A DNA stretch of 64,000 nucleotides from Leptasterias polaris (GCA_037783415.1 JAZGTN010000009.1:186001-250000), one strand, 5' to 3'; counted from the first letter of the stretch, positions 51,149 to 59,967 are shown. The notes: generated by a model from the sequence alone, not told the origin. A program made the numbers and translations.

Positions 51149-51850
51149 CTCTATAGTTTCCTCTGTAACCTTTCGACCCCGGTTAAGAATGAACTTAGCC
51201 AGATCTGTATCTCCTTCCTGCCGTTGTTGCGATGCAAAAGCCATTAGTTCAAGATGGTTCTTCAGTCCTTTTGCTATGACGATTTCGCCGACATCATATG
51301 GAGTCAGTCGCTTACGGCCGCGGCCCCTTCCTCCACGCCCACGGATGTTCAAATTCTTGTCTGACCCTTGGTGGTCTGCAGGGTGCGCACCGGGCGACAG
51401 TGGCTGTGAATGGTCCGCGTTACTCTGTGAAGTCCGTGCGACAACTATTTGCGAAGCAACATTGGTCGGAGGCAAATTCAAATCAGGATGACTGTCTGAT
51501 TTGATGAATTCTAAATCTTCTTTAATGACATATTGCCACGCACTATAATAATTGTGGTGTATGGACGAGAAGTTCACATTCATTCCGTAGTGGTGAGATA
51601 AATAGTTCCGAATGTTTAACCATCTTTGGGTTTTATTAAGTTTAATGCACATATGAAAATGTATTGCTCCATCCAAGTGGTATTCCTGGCTACATGCCCA
51701 GTGAATAACCGTTGCAGTCCCGCATACGTTAAAACCGTCCACTACTTTATCGGCAAAATCGTTACGGGTTGCAGCTATATTAGGTTGTGCTTTACTATAG
51801 GTTATCAGATAAATTTGCCTTACTTGCCGAGTACCCAGATTAGCAGACAT
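51149..51850 (-). CDS. Rep protein exon 1: HUH endonuclease domain and linker
   Basis: Exon 1 encodes residues 1-234, starting at the ATG complementary to 51848-51850 and ending at an AG/GTATTA donor. Motif I is IYLITYS (about 13-19). Motif II is GAIHFHMCIK, with the H-x-H metal ligands at about 64 and 66. Motif III is WQYVIK, with the candidate nucleophile Tyr107 and Lys110. This single-tyrosine layout matches rolling-circle Reps of CRESS-DNA type rather than two-tyrosine Helitron or IS91 enzymes. Residues 170-181 are an RG-rich basic run (RGRGGRGRGRKR), a likely nuclear localisation or nucleic-acid-binding segment. A linker, LTPYDVGEIVIAKGLKNH, leads to the helicase in exon 2. The predicted enzyme nicks a replication origin and couples this to unwinding. 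Function is inferred from motifs only. Confidence 0.85.
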
Positions 51851-52325
51851 AGTAAAACACGGATGACTACGAAAAACAAATGATATAAGCCAGCATAATC
51901 ACAAACACACTACTGCAATATGTCCAAATGAAATAAACTCCCAAACAAGGGTGATGCACTTTATATACAGTCGTTTGACTGTAGAACATTGCCCTGGAAT
52001 GTCGCATGTTCCCCCTGTTTTCAATGCACTGACCACATAATGAGTATTGCACGTGATACCGCACTTAACCCTTCGGAACGCTTAACCATGTAAATTATCC
52101 ACAAACTTCCAGTCCAATACCGTACCAGTGTCGGTTTACCATCCAAAAGTGTAATAAAGAGTTTATAGTATGTTTTATTTTACTTCTCCAATAAGGTCAA
52201 CCGACAAGCTTTACCTTTAATCTCCTTTGTTTCAACACCTGACGTGATTGTTCGAAAAACTACATACAATAGTTATGTAACGCGTAGACTTTTCTCTTTT
52301 CATTTGGTTGACCGTCCATGGTCAG
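51851..52325 (-). other. Rep 5' flank and right terminal region of the element
   Basis: Promoter-side noncoding sequence of the Rep gene. The terminal 20 bp contain a small inverted pair (TTGACC and GGTCAG around CCAT) just inside the right TTAA. I see no counterpart of the left-side hairpins here. Confidence 0.5.
51959..51967 (-). promoter_or_regulatory. TATA box of the Rep gene
   Basis: Minus-strand TATATAAAG lies about 110 bp upstream of the Rep start codon. Initiation would be expected near 51930, leaving a 5' leader of about 80 nt. The first ATG after that point should be checked against an uncharted leader intron. Confidence 0.5.
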
Positions 52326-52586
52326 TTAACCCTATCAGTACCACGGGCGACAAATGGCACATATTTGGGGTCATTCTTCCCGACCAGGGCTCCATATGGC
52401 ACCTTGTCAAATGTATTGTTTAACAACCAGTGGCGCTTATTGGTCCCCACCCATAATGCTTATTGAGAAAGTAACAAGGGCGCCCTCTATTGGCGAATTC
52501 GTTAATCCCATTGTTATTTATAGCGTCCCCCCGGCCGCGGACCTGTTGGCGCGCATTCATTCAAACGAACAAGTGGCTGCAACATT

Positions 52587-52772
52587 ATGGACGGCGATAG
52601 AAATGCAGAAATTTTGGCCGAGATATTTGCAGACAGCGACTCGGAAGGAGGGGAGATCGACTCGGAAGGAGGGGAGATCGACTCGGAAGGGGAGATCGAC
52701 TCGGAAGGGGAGATCGACACGCAGGATGGTGGTGAATCAACCTCCAGCGAATCGGCGAGCGAGGTGGAGCAG
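52587..52772 (+). CDS. piggyBac transposase exon 1 (acidic N-terminus)
   Basis: Exon 1 encodes 62 residues from the ATG in ACATTATGG to a consensus donor, CAG/GTAAGC, in phase 0. The product is strongly acidic (MDGDRNAEILAEIFADSDSE, then repeats of DSEGGEI/DSEGEI). Acidic, phosphorylatable N-termini are typical of piggyBac transposases, where the N-terminal region influences activity. The start lies 257 bp from the left transposon end. The exon 2 acceptor is also phase 0, so splicing gives a continuous frame. Confidence 0.75.
52637..52719 (+). repeat. In-frame minisatellite within the transposase exon
   Basis: Four tandem units of 21, 21, 18 and 18 bp based on GACTCGGAAGGGGAGATC encode the acidic DSEG(G)EI repeats. 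Because units are multiples of three, copy-number change would not shift the frame. Confidence 0.85.
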
Positions 52773-52814
52773 GTAAGCACGATGTTTTTAGGGAGTAGGT
52801 CATGACCGTGCATG

Positions 52815-55075
52815 CAGTTAGAGGGAACCACTGGGAAATTGTGACCATAACATGGTGGAATGGAAATTAGTAATGAAGACTACCCTTACAGAGAGTTCAC
52901 ATGTAACACATGACATAAAAAGGGCAAATTTCCAAGGCCTACACGATGACCTTTTGAAAATCAACTGGCAAGAGGAACTAAATAAAAGTGATATAAATGA
53001 GGTATGGAAGCGTTTTGATTCTATCGTAAAGACAGCCATCAATAAACATATCCCTCCAAGAAAGCGCCGTCGCAAGAAAGCACTTTGGATGACAAGGAAG
53101 GCCCGAACTGCAACTAGACGAAAGTATAAAGCTTGGAAACGATTTAGAGCTACTAATTCAGACCTGCACAAAGAAATCTACAAGCAGAAACTTGTGGAGT
53201 CAAGAAAAGAGTGTGCAAAGGCCAAGGAGGACTTTGAAATTAGGATAGCGGACAATATAAGGTCAGATAGCAAATCCTTCTTTGCATATGCAAGATCGAA
53301 AACCAGAACCAAAGATAAAGTTGGGCCACTAAAAGATCAACAAGGTAAGACAATAACTGACGACAAGTCTTCAGCAAATTTACTGAATGACTACTTCGCA
53401 TCAGTCTTCACTAATGAGGATATGGTAGACCTTCCAGAGCCCTCGATGAAGTATGAAGGCGATGCACCCCTAACGGACCTACAAATCGAACGTGACAGAA
53501 TACAGAAGCTTCTCTCAGATCTGAAACCAGATAAAGCTCCTGGCCCTGATGCAATTTATCCAGCTGTACTGAAGGAATGCTGTGCAGAACTAAGTATACC
53601 TTTACACATTATGTTTGGAACATCATTGGCCACAGGCTGCATTCCACAGGCTTGGAAAGATGCAAATGTTACACCAATTTTTAAAAAGGGGGCACGACAC
53701 AACCCAGCAAACTACCGGCCAGTCAGTCTTACTTCAACAGTCTGCAAAATACTTGAGAATCTGATGAGGGAAAAACTGGTGGAGTTTCTCACAGCAAACA
53801 AGCTAATTAATGACACACAGCATGGTTTTCGTCAACATAGATCATGCCTCACAAACCTGTTGTCCTTCTTTGATCAGGTGACGGAATGGCTGGATGAGGG
53901 CAACCCAGTAGATATCATTTATCTTGACTTTCAGAAAGCTTTTGATAAGGTGCCCCACCAGCGTCTAATCCGTAAACTGCAAGCACATGGTATCACAGGG
54001 CAAGTAAGCAGATGGATTGAGGAGTGGCTGACATGTCGAAAACAGAGGGTAGTGGTGAATGGTTGCAAATCAGAATGGCAAGCAGTAGTGAGTGGTGTAC
54101 CTCAGGGCTCAGTCCTCGGTCCAATCCTTTTTGTAATCTACGTCAATGACATCGAGGATGGCATCGCATGCAACCTGTGTAAGTTTGCTGATGACACTAA
54201 GCTAGGAACTGTAGTAAAGACAGAAGAAGCAGCTTACAGACTACAAGAAGATCTTCACAAACTCAATCAATGGTCAGAAGAGTGGCAGATGCTGTTCAAT
54301 CGTCAGAAATGTCATGTGATGCATCTTGGTCACAATAACCCTGCAAGGAACTATGAGATGAATGGGCACATCCTTACATCAGTAGACGAGGAAAAAGATC
54401 TAGGAGTGACAATACACCAATCACTTAAATTCTCAAGACACTGTGCAGAAGCTGCAAGAAAAGCAAACATAATTGTTGGAATCATCTACAGAAATTTCAG
54501 AGTCAAGAGCAAATATGTGGTCCTTAAACTGTACAAATCTCTGGTTAGACCGATTCTTGACTATTGCACACCATTGTGGTCTCCTTACCTAGAGAAAGAC
54601 ATCAAAGTCTTGGAAAAGGTTCAACGAAGGATGACAAGGATGATCCCAGAGCTAAAGGACAAATCATATGAAGATCGACTGAAGGCACTACATCTAACAA
54701 CTCTGAAAACAAGAAGACTGAGAGGTGACTTGATAGAGGTTTTCCGCATCCTCAAGGGAGTCGATCATCTGGGGAGCCATAGCCTCTTCACTCTCAATAC
54801 AAACACAAGAACGAGGGGACACTCAATGAAACTAGACAAGAAGCGATGTCATATAAACTTACGTCATTACTCATTCAGTCAGAGAGTGGTGAACTGGTGG
54901 AACAGCCTACCGGAAGTGTGTGTGGCAGCAGAAACAGTTCTCCACTTCAAAATTCAACTCGACAAGGTCCTAGGGGAAATGGGGTATGACACGGGCTATG
55001 GCTCTTTACCCCATGGCCAACGTGCAGGCAACAGCTAGTTGGCCGTCTACAGGTGAGATACAGGTGAGAGGGCAG
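52815..55075 (+). mobile_element. 5'-truncated CR1-like LINE inside the piggyBac intron
   Basis: The 5' edge falls near 52815-52825, where a frame reading EPLGNCDHNMVEW begins. This is the end of the apurinic endonuclease domain, so most of the endonuclease and ORF1 are missing. The 3' end follows the ORF2 stop within about 40 bp, in the short repeated motif TACAGGTGAGA, as expected of CR1-type elements. No poly(A) or clear target duplication is visible. The insertion sits between intact splice sites and is in the same orientation as the transposase. Confidence 0.75.
52852..55038 (+). CDS. LINE ORF2 fragment: reverse transcriptase (CR1-like)
   Basis: A 728-codon open frame. Translation can extend upstream in frame from the first ATG for about ten codons of endonuclease C-terminus, so the ATG is probably not the ancestral start. 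The reverse transcriptase domain covers roughly residues 240-510, with NYRPVSLTSTVCKILE, IYLDFQKAFDKVPH (about 357-370), GVPQGSVLGPILF and the catalytic FADD (445-448). The C-terminal part has YKSLVRPILDYCTPLWSP and NLRHYSFSQRVVNWWNSLP. The frame has no stop or shift, so insertion is recent. Without its endonuclease it cannot retrotranspose by itself. Confidence 0.9.
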   Translation: MVEWKLVMKTTLTESSHVTHDIKRANFQGLHDDLLKINWQEELNKSDINEVWKRFDSIVKTAINKHIPPRKRRRKKALWMTRKARTATRRKYKAWKRFRATNSDLHKEIYKQKLVESRKECAKAKEDFEIRIADNIRSDSKSFFAYARSKTRTKDKVGPLKDQQGKTITDDKSSANLLNDYFASVFTNEDMVDLPEPSMKYEGDAPLTDLQIERDRIQKLLSDLKPDKAPGPDAIYPAVLKECCAELSIPLHIMFGTSLATGCIPQAWKDANVTPIFKKGARHNPANYRPVSLTSTVCKILENLMREKLVEFLTANKLINDTQHGFRQHRSCLTNLLSFFDQVTEWLDEGNPVDIIYLDFQKAFDKVPHQRLIRKLQAHGITGQVSRWIEEWLTCRKQRVVVNGCKSEWQAVVSGVPQGSVLGPILFVIYVNDIEDGIACNLCKFADDTKLGTVVKTEEAAYRLQEDLHKLNQWSEEWQMLFNRQKCHVMHLGHNNPARNYEMNGHILTSVDEEKDLGVTIHQSLKFSRHCAEAARKANIIVGIIYRNFRVKSKYVVLKLYKSLVRPILDYCTPLWSPYLEKDIKVLEKVQRRMTRMIPELKDKSYEDRLKALHLTTLKTRRLRGDLIEVFRILKGVDHLGSHSLFTLNTNTRTRGHSMKLDKKRCHINLRHYSFSQRVVNWWNSLPEVCVAAETVLHFKIQLDKVLGEMGYDTGYGSLPHGQRAGNS

Positions 55076-55733
55076 GAATAACTTGGGCATAAATTTGTCC
55101 AAAAGTACCCCTTTTTACATTGGCTTTTAATTTGATTTAGGACAATGGCTCTTAAAGGTACATAGAACAATAAAATGGCGTTTCTGCGGGCGTTCTGAAT
55201 TATTAAGTTTGTCACTTAAAGTTATGATGTGTAGACTCGGGCAACAATGAATACAAAAAGACCATCAACGATGGGCCACCATTGGCGGCCATGTTGGATG
55301 TAAAGAATTATCCCATAATGGTTTGCGGAAGGGCGCCCTCTGTTGGTGCAACGCAATGAATTAACCCTCGGTTAAGATACCAGCGCTATCTAAGTGTTAT
55401 TATTATTATTGGCGATAAGGACTATTACACTAAAAAGCACAAAAACAATGGGAAAGTTAATTACCACAATTTGACATGGCAACTGCATGCACACCCCTCC
55501 CCCACTTCTTTCCCCTTCCCCCACCCCTTTCCCTTCTCACCCCTTCCCCCACCCCTTTCCCTTCTCACCCCTTCCCCACCCCCTTGCCCTATATTTGTGG
55601 AACGAGAAGGTTACATAATAAAATTATCATCAATCTGGGTCCTCAAATAACTCTGCATATAGCACACTTTACGTAAAGTGATAGATCTACAGCGCCCTGA
55701 TGCATATTGCCTCTTCCCTCTTTCCTACTGCAG
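55076..55733 (+). other. Remaining piggyBac intron
   Basis: Noncoding. It contains a pyrimidine-rich CCCCTTCCCCCACCCC repeat at about 55494-55590 and ends in a good acceptor, TTTCCTACTGCAG. Without the LINE the intron would be about 0.7 kb. Confidence 0.6.
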
Positions 55734-57323
55734 GAAAACGCTAAATCTACACGGAAGAAACCAGACTTCAGATCGGGTTGGAAAGAGATCGGTCGTCTCA
55801 ACAGGAAGCCGATGCAATTCACCGGAGATGCCGGCCCCACCAGTGATTTTACAGGACTTTCTGCAACACAGGTATTCCAGTTGTTCTTTTGCAGTACGGT
55901 TTGGGATATGCTTGTAGACGAAACAAACCGCTACGCAGAACAAAGTGCTTCACAAACGTCCTGGACCACCACTCACTTAAATGAAATGATGGCATTTGTC
56001 GCACTCCTGCTTGCTATGGGTATCAACAAGTCACCTCAGTACAGCATGTACTGGTCAACATCTGAAGTTCTACTCACGCCATTGTATCCATCCATTATGT
56101 CCAGAAATAGATTTAGTTCCATTATGAGATTTTTTCACCTGTCTGACAACCAGTTGCCTCAACCAGCCTCTGGATGTGACAAGCTTAAGAAAGTTAGGCC
56201 TTTGCTGGATGTCATCCTCCCCAAATTTCGCAACCTGTATTACCCTGGACAGAACTTATCTCCTGATGAGAGTATGATCAAATTTAAGGGAAGAATCGGG
56301 TTTCTACAGTACATGCCCAGAAAACCGGTCAAATGGGGAATGAAGGCATTCTCTTTGAATGAGTCGGAGACTGGTTACACGTGCTCTTGGGTATTGTACA
56401 CAGGAGCTGCTCCCAAGGAGACGAAGACTTCACAAAGGCCACCTGTAAATACCGAATCATCCCCAGCAAAATGCCATCCCTCTGACCTAACCATCCCAGG
56501 AGAAGTCGTCCTTGAACTTGTAAATGGATTTGAACATAAAGGACATGTAATTTATTGTGATAATTACTTTAACAGGCCAGCTCTGGTATCAAAAATGGAC
56601 AACCTAGGATTTGGATGTAGTGGGCCTGTGCGTTATACGGCACTGGGCATACCTCGTGCAGCACACCCAAAGACAAATGGAATGAAAAAGGGAGATGACC
56701 CCAAATTTTATGAGAAGGCTGGTCAGTTATGCATTGTTTGGCGTGATAACAAAAATGTTGTATTCCTAACAAATGTAGGCGATTGCCAAGTAATAATGAA
56801 AAAAATTCGGTGTAAGAAAAGCGAAAGTGGATTGCGTGAAATTGCTAAGCCAAAATCTATAGATTACTACAACAAATTCATGGGAGGAACAGATCTCGCT
56901 AATCAAATTTGTCAGTACTACACGCATACACACAGAAGTTTGAAATGGTGGAAACGGGTGTTTTTTTGTTTGTTGAACATATGTATGCTCAATGCTACGG
57001 TAATTTTCAACAGCATACCAACAAATAAGCATGTCAGTAATCTTGACTTCCGTATTCAAGTTATAGACGGCTTGCTCACGGGTTGGGAGCGTTCTACAAT
57101 GCTGCGTTGTAGACGATCCAATGCGAATAACCTTCCTGTTGGGATGATAGAGAAAATGCATTATCCTGGCAAAAACCCTTCCGGAAGAAAACGTGACTGC
57201 ATCGTTTGTAGTAACCGTCGATTACACAAGAGAAAACAAACGAGGATGATTTGCAAACAATGTACATATCCAATGTGCGTCGTTCCTTGCTTTGAGAATT
57301 ACCATACATTGCACTTGGTTTAA
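55734..57323 (+). CDS. piggyBac transposase exon 2 (DDE catalytic domain)
   Basis: Exon 2 adds 529 residues, for a predicted 591-residue protein, close to the usual piggyBac length of about 590. The DDE_Tnp_1_7-type core carries the expected aspartates: Asp240 in LSPDESMIKFKGR, Asp338 in VIYCDNYFNRP and Asp449 in FMGGTDLANQ (numbering of the spliced protein). LKWWKRVFFCLLN follows the last one. The C-terminus is a cysteine-rich zinc-binding domain (CIVCSNRR, ICKQCTYPMC, VPCF) used for transposon-end binding. The enzyme excises and inserts at TTAA. No stop or frameshift is visible. The acceptor at 55731-55733 is preferred over the upstream ATG at 55707 because it joins exon 1 in phase. Confidence 0.92.
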   Translation, partial: ENAKSTRKKPDFRSGWKEIGRLNRKPMQFTGDAGPTSDFTGLSATQVFQLFFCSTVWDMLVDETNRYAEQSASQTSWTTTHLNEMMAFVALLLAMGINKSPQYSMYWSTSEVLLTPLYPSIMSRNRFSSIMRFFHLSDNQLPQPASGCDKLKKVRPLLDVILPKFRNLYYPGQNLSPDESMIKFKGRIGFLQYMPRKPVKWGMKAFSLNESETGYTCSWVLYTGAAPKETKTSQRPPVNTESSPAKCHPSDLTIPGEVVLELVNGFEHKGHVIYCDNYFNRPALVSKMDNLGFGCSGPVRYTALGIPRAAHPKTNGMKKGDDPKFYEKAGQLCIVWRDNKNVVFLTNVGDCQVIMKKIRCKKSESGLREIAKPKSIDYYNKFMGGTDLANQICQYYTHTHRSLKWWKRVFFCLLNICMLNATVIFNSIPTNKHVSNLDFRIQVIDGLLTGWERSTMLRCRRSNANNLPVGMIEKMHYPGKNPSGRKRDCIVCSNRRLHKRKQTRMICKQCTYPMCVVPCFENYHTLHLV

Positions 57324-57335
57324 ATTTATGGCATA

Positions 57336-57341
57336 AATAAA
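57336..57341 (+). promoter_or_regulatory. Poly(A) signal of the transposase
   Basis: AATAAA lies 13 bp after the transposase stop, so the 3' UTR would be very short. Further AATAAA motifs occur near 57593 and 57678. Confidence 0.5.
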
Positions 57342-57378
57342 TATGTAGCTCCATATTTGTAGGCATTTTTAACAATAG

Positions 57379-57545
57379 CCCCCAGCCCCCCCCCCCCCCC
57401 CCGCCCCCCCCCCTGCCCCCCCTATTCAATGTTGCCGCCAAAAATGTGTTCGTGTGTCCGCAATCCAAGGCAACTTTGAAAGAGGGGGGGAGGGGGAGGG
57501 GGGGAGGGGGAGGGGGGAGGGGGAGGGGGAGGGGGAAGGGGGTGG
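57379..57545. repeat. C-rich and G-rich tracts in piggyBac 3' region
   Basis: A near-continuous C tract (57379-57423) is followed 60 bp later by GGGGGAGGGGGAGGGG-type repeats (57483-57545). The two are complementary in composition and the G tract has many runs of five G, so quadruplex or hairpin formation is possible. Confidence 0.8.
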
Positions 57546-57712
57546 TCGTTTGTCAACACTTTTTTGTGGTTCATTTGTATTTAATGTCCTTCAATAAATA
57601 GTTCAGTGACATAAAATTATGTACATTTGGTCGTTTGTCAACACTTTTTTGTGGTTCATTTGTATTTAATGTCCTTCAATAAATAGTTCTGTGACATAAA
57701 ATGATTTAGATT
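57544..57712 (+). repeat. 85-bp tandem duplication in piggyBac 3' end
   Basis: GGTCGTTTGTCAACAC begins at 57544 and again at 57629, followed by the same TTCAATAAATAGTTC and GTGACATAAAAT motifs with few changes. The remaining 220 bp to the right end have no evident feature. Confidence 0.85.
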
Positions 57713-57936
57713 TGGTGGTATGCTATAATGCTATTTGATTTACTGACACCATGGAGGATTAGACTGTATGCCTGTACAGTGCATACAATACACATGAAAA
57801 ATCACTCACTGCACATTGGGGGCGCTCTTCATTAAAATCCACACAAATTCGTTGGTGCAGAAGCATTGTGAGGGGTAACACACTGCTGGTATGCAAGGTC
57901 CTACTGTGAAATATTTGCTGGTAATGATAGGGTTAA

Positions 57937-59107
57937 AGCTCCGGCATTAATTGTATTAAAATGGGCTATGTGTATGTATCGCGCGCACACCGAACTGAGG
58001 GTACCAGGCTTAAGACGGGCTGTGAAAAAGACTAGTTTCAGTCCATTTCCCCAGTTAAAAACTTGATATTATTTGATATCATTTAGGGCAGTAATATGGA
58101 GAGTCGTTTGTGACATTTTGGTAATTTTCTGACTGGAAATAAATAAATGAAAAATAAATGAAAATAGGTTAAAGCTCCGGCATTAATTGTATTAAAATGG
58201 GCTATTTGATCGCGCGCACACCGAACTGAGGGTACCAGGCTTAAGACGGGCTGTGAAAAAGACTAGTTTTATAAAATTTCCCCAGTTAAAAACTTGATAT
58301 TATTTGATATCATTTAGGGCAGTAATATGGAGAGTCGTTTGTGACATTTTGGTAATTTTCTGACTGAAAATAAATAAATGAAAAATAAATGAAAATAGGT
58401 TAAAGCTCCGGCATTAATTGTATTAAAATGGGCTATGTGTATGTATCGCGCGCACACCGAACTGAGGGTACCAGGCTTAAGACGGGCTGTGAAAAAGACT
58501 AGTTTCAGTCCATTTCCCCAGTTAAAAACTTGATATTATTTGATATCATTTAGGGCAGTAATATGGAGAGTCGTTTGTGACATTTTGGTAATTTTCTGAC
58601 TGGAAATAAATAAATGAAAAATAAATGAAAATAGGTTAAAGCTCCGGCATTAATTGTATTAAAATGGGCTATGTGTATGTATCGCGCGCACACCGAACTG
58701 AGGGTACCAGGCTTAAGACGGGCTGTGAAAAAGACTAGTTTCAGTCCATTTCCCCAGTTAAAAACTTGATATTATTTGATATCATTTAGGGCAGTAATAT
58801 GGAGAGTCGTTTGTGACATTTTGGTAATTTTCTGACTGGAAATAAACAAATGAAAAATAAATGAAAATAGGTTAAAGCTCCGGCATTAATTGTATTAAAA
58901 TGGGCTATGTGTATGTATCGCGCGCACACCGAACTGAGGGTACCAGGCTTAAGACGGGCTGTGAAAAAGACTAGTTTCAGTCCATTTCCCCAGTTAAAAA
59001 CTTGATATTATTTGATATCATTTAGGGCAGTAATATGGAGAGTCGTTTGTGACATTTTGGTAATTTTCTGACTGGAAATAAATAAATGAAAAATAAATGA
59101 AAATAGG
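57937..59107 (-). repeat. Satellite array, five minus-oriented monomers between compound copies
   Basis: Monomers resume exactly at the right TTAA of piggyBac with AGCTCCGGCATTAATTG and end at the left TTAA of the second Rep element. One monomer (about 58167-58400) is of the GATCAAATAGCCC type when read on the minus strand; the others are of the GATACATACACATAG type. Confidence 0.93.
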
Positions 59108-59361
59108 TTAACTGGGTGAAACTAAATGTCTCAAAGTTGATTGGGAACAGCATAATTACGTATAGAAATGTTCTGGAGAGGCACTGTACATACCATCAAT
59201 ATGCTATTCATTTATTACGATAAATTATTGCTATTAAATTTTTTGACATTTATAGTAATTATCATAACAATAACTAGTGTTGGCAAAATTACAGTACTCG
59301 ATACACAAATGTCTCAGTGGGAAATATACCAAACGGGACAAATGCAAATATGTGTTATTTA

Positions 59362-59967
59362 CATACAGATTTGAACGCAAACAAACCAGACTCCCTGCGT
59401 GGAGAGTGTGGTCCACACTCTCCACGCAGGGAGTCTAGTTTATTTCATTTGAATCTGTATGTGAAACCAAAAAGAGCCAAGATTTAACTTAAGCACTAAT
59501 CAAATTAAATTGCTAAGCAAAGTGTGATGTCACAATACTGTCAACACATCAATAGATGAATCTTTGTGCTTTTGTCAATTCTAGCCCAGTTGCTTTAGCT
59601 TGATACCCAATTAGACCCCCTGCACCGGCCGCCATCGCTGATGAAACAGCTCGCAGTAAGAGCTATTATTGGCTGAGAGTGCTGTGTTGCCAAATTTTTT
59701 TTTTTGGACAAAGATGGCTGTCAATGCATCGTGAAACTGGCCCCTGGGTGGATTTCACAAAGCACTAAGATTCATCTGAAAGATGAGTTGTCAGTATCAC
59801 CACAGTGATTTGTATTGTGACATCACACTTTGCTTAGCAATTACAATTTATTTGCAGCTCAGATCAATCTTACAGATTCGAACGAAATACACTAGACTCC
59901 CTGCGTGGAGAGTGTGGTCCCGACACTCTCCACGCAGGGAGTATAGTTTCTTTCGTTCGATTCTGTA
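59362..59967. repeat. Nested foldback with terminal hairpins, copy 2
   Basis: Same structure as 46921-47526: two palindromes with the CTCCCTGCGTGGAGAGTGTG core as arms of a larger inverted repeat. Confidence 0.8.

Larger units (their letters stand above)
46671..52325 (-). mobile_element. TTAA-flanked HUH-SF3 Rep element, copy 1
   Basis: The element is 5,655 bp between TTAA 46667-46670 and TTAA 52326-52329. The satellite to its left ends GAAAATAGG-TTAA, and the satellite that resumes after the adjacent piggyBac starts TTAA-AGCTCCGGC. Uninterrupted monomers read AATAGGTTAAAGCTCC, so the insertion is exact. The ends begin CTG and finish CAG, with weak further similarity between the terminal 20-25 bp; I see no strong terminal inverted repeat. 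Contents from left to right: a nested hairpin foldback (46921-47526), a nested TTAA MITE (48398-48760), and the two Rep exons on the minus strand (48942-49625 and 51149-51850) with their promoter near the right end. No capsid or second enzymatic gene is apparent. An alternative is that element and piggyBac moved as one composite. Confidence 0.75.
52330..57932 (+). mobile_element. piggyBac transposon with a LINE in its intron
   Basis: The ends read TTAA-CCCTATCAGTACCA on the left (TTAA 52326-52329) and, on the complement of the right end, TTAA-CCCTATCATTACCA (TTAA 57933-57936). The first 14 bp of the inverted repeats match at 13 positions. The TTAA duplication and CCC ends are piggyBac signatures. 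The unit is 5.6 kb, of which about 2.25 kb is the inserted LINE. The coding exons are uninterrupted, so the element may be autonomous. Its left TTAA is shared with the Rep element's right end, and its right TTAA abuts satellite. Confidence 0.93.
46667..59107. repeat. 12,441-bp tandem unit, copy 1 (Rep element + piggyBac + five satellite monomers)
   Basis: Every landmark in 46667-51559 reappears 12,441 bp downstream. I found only two substitutions by eye: T at 46888 is C at 59329, and C at 47550 is A at 59991. The unit comprises 11.26 kb of inserted elements plus about 1.17 kb of minus-oriented satellite. The junction monomers upstream of the two copies differ, so the left breakpoint is within the satellite. 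Unequal exchange between satellite monomers would generate this arrangement. Confidence 0.9.

Noticed and set aside
51048..51491. 147-codon plus-strand frame opposite Rep exon 1
   Set aside because: Antisense shadow of the HUH exon; the sense translation has the motifs.
46671..52325. Endogenous parvovirus insertion
   Set aside because: The domain order fits, but there is no capsid frame, the Rep is spliced, the element is flanked by TTAA and the motif style is closer to CRESS-type Reps. A distant viral origin of the gene remains possible.
52354..52776. 140-codon plus-strand frame with TRKEGRS repeats
   Set aside because: It is an out-of-frame reading of the transposase exon 1 minisatellite.
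46671..57932. A single Helitron-type element
   Set aside because: No SF1/Pif1 helicase, no two-tyrosine HUH motif, no TC/CTRR ends.
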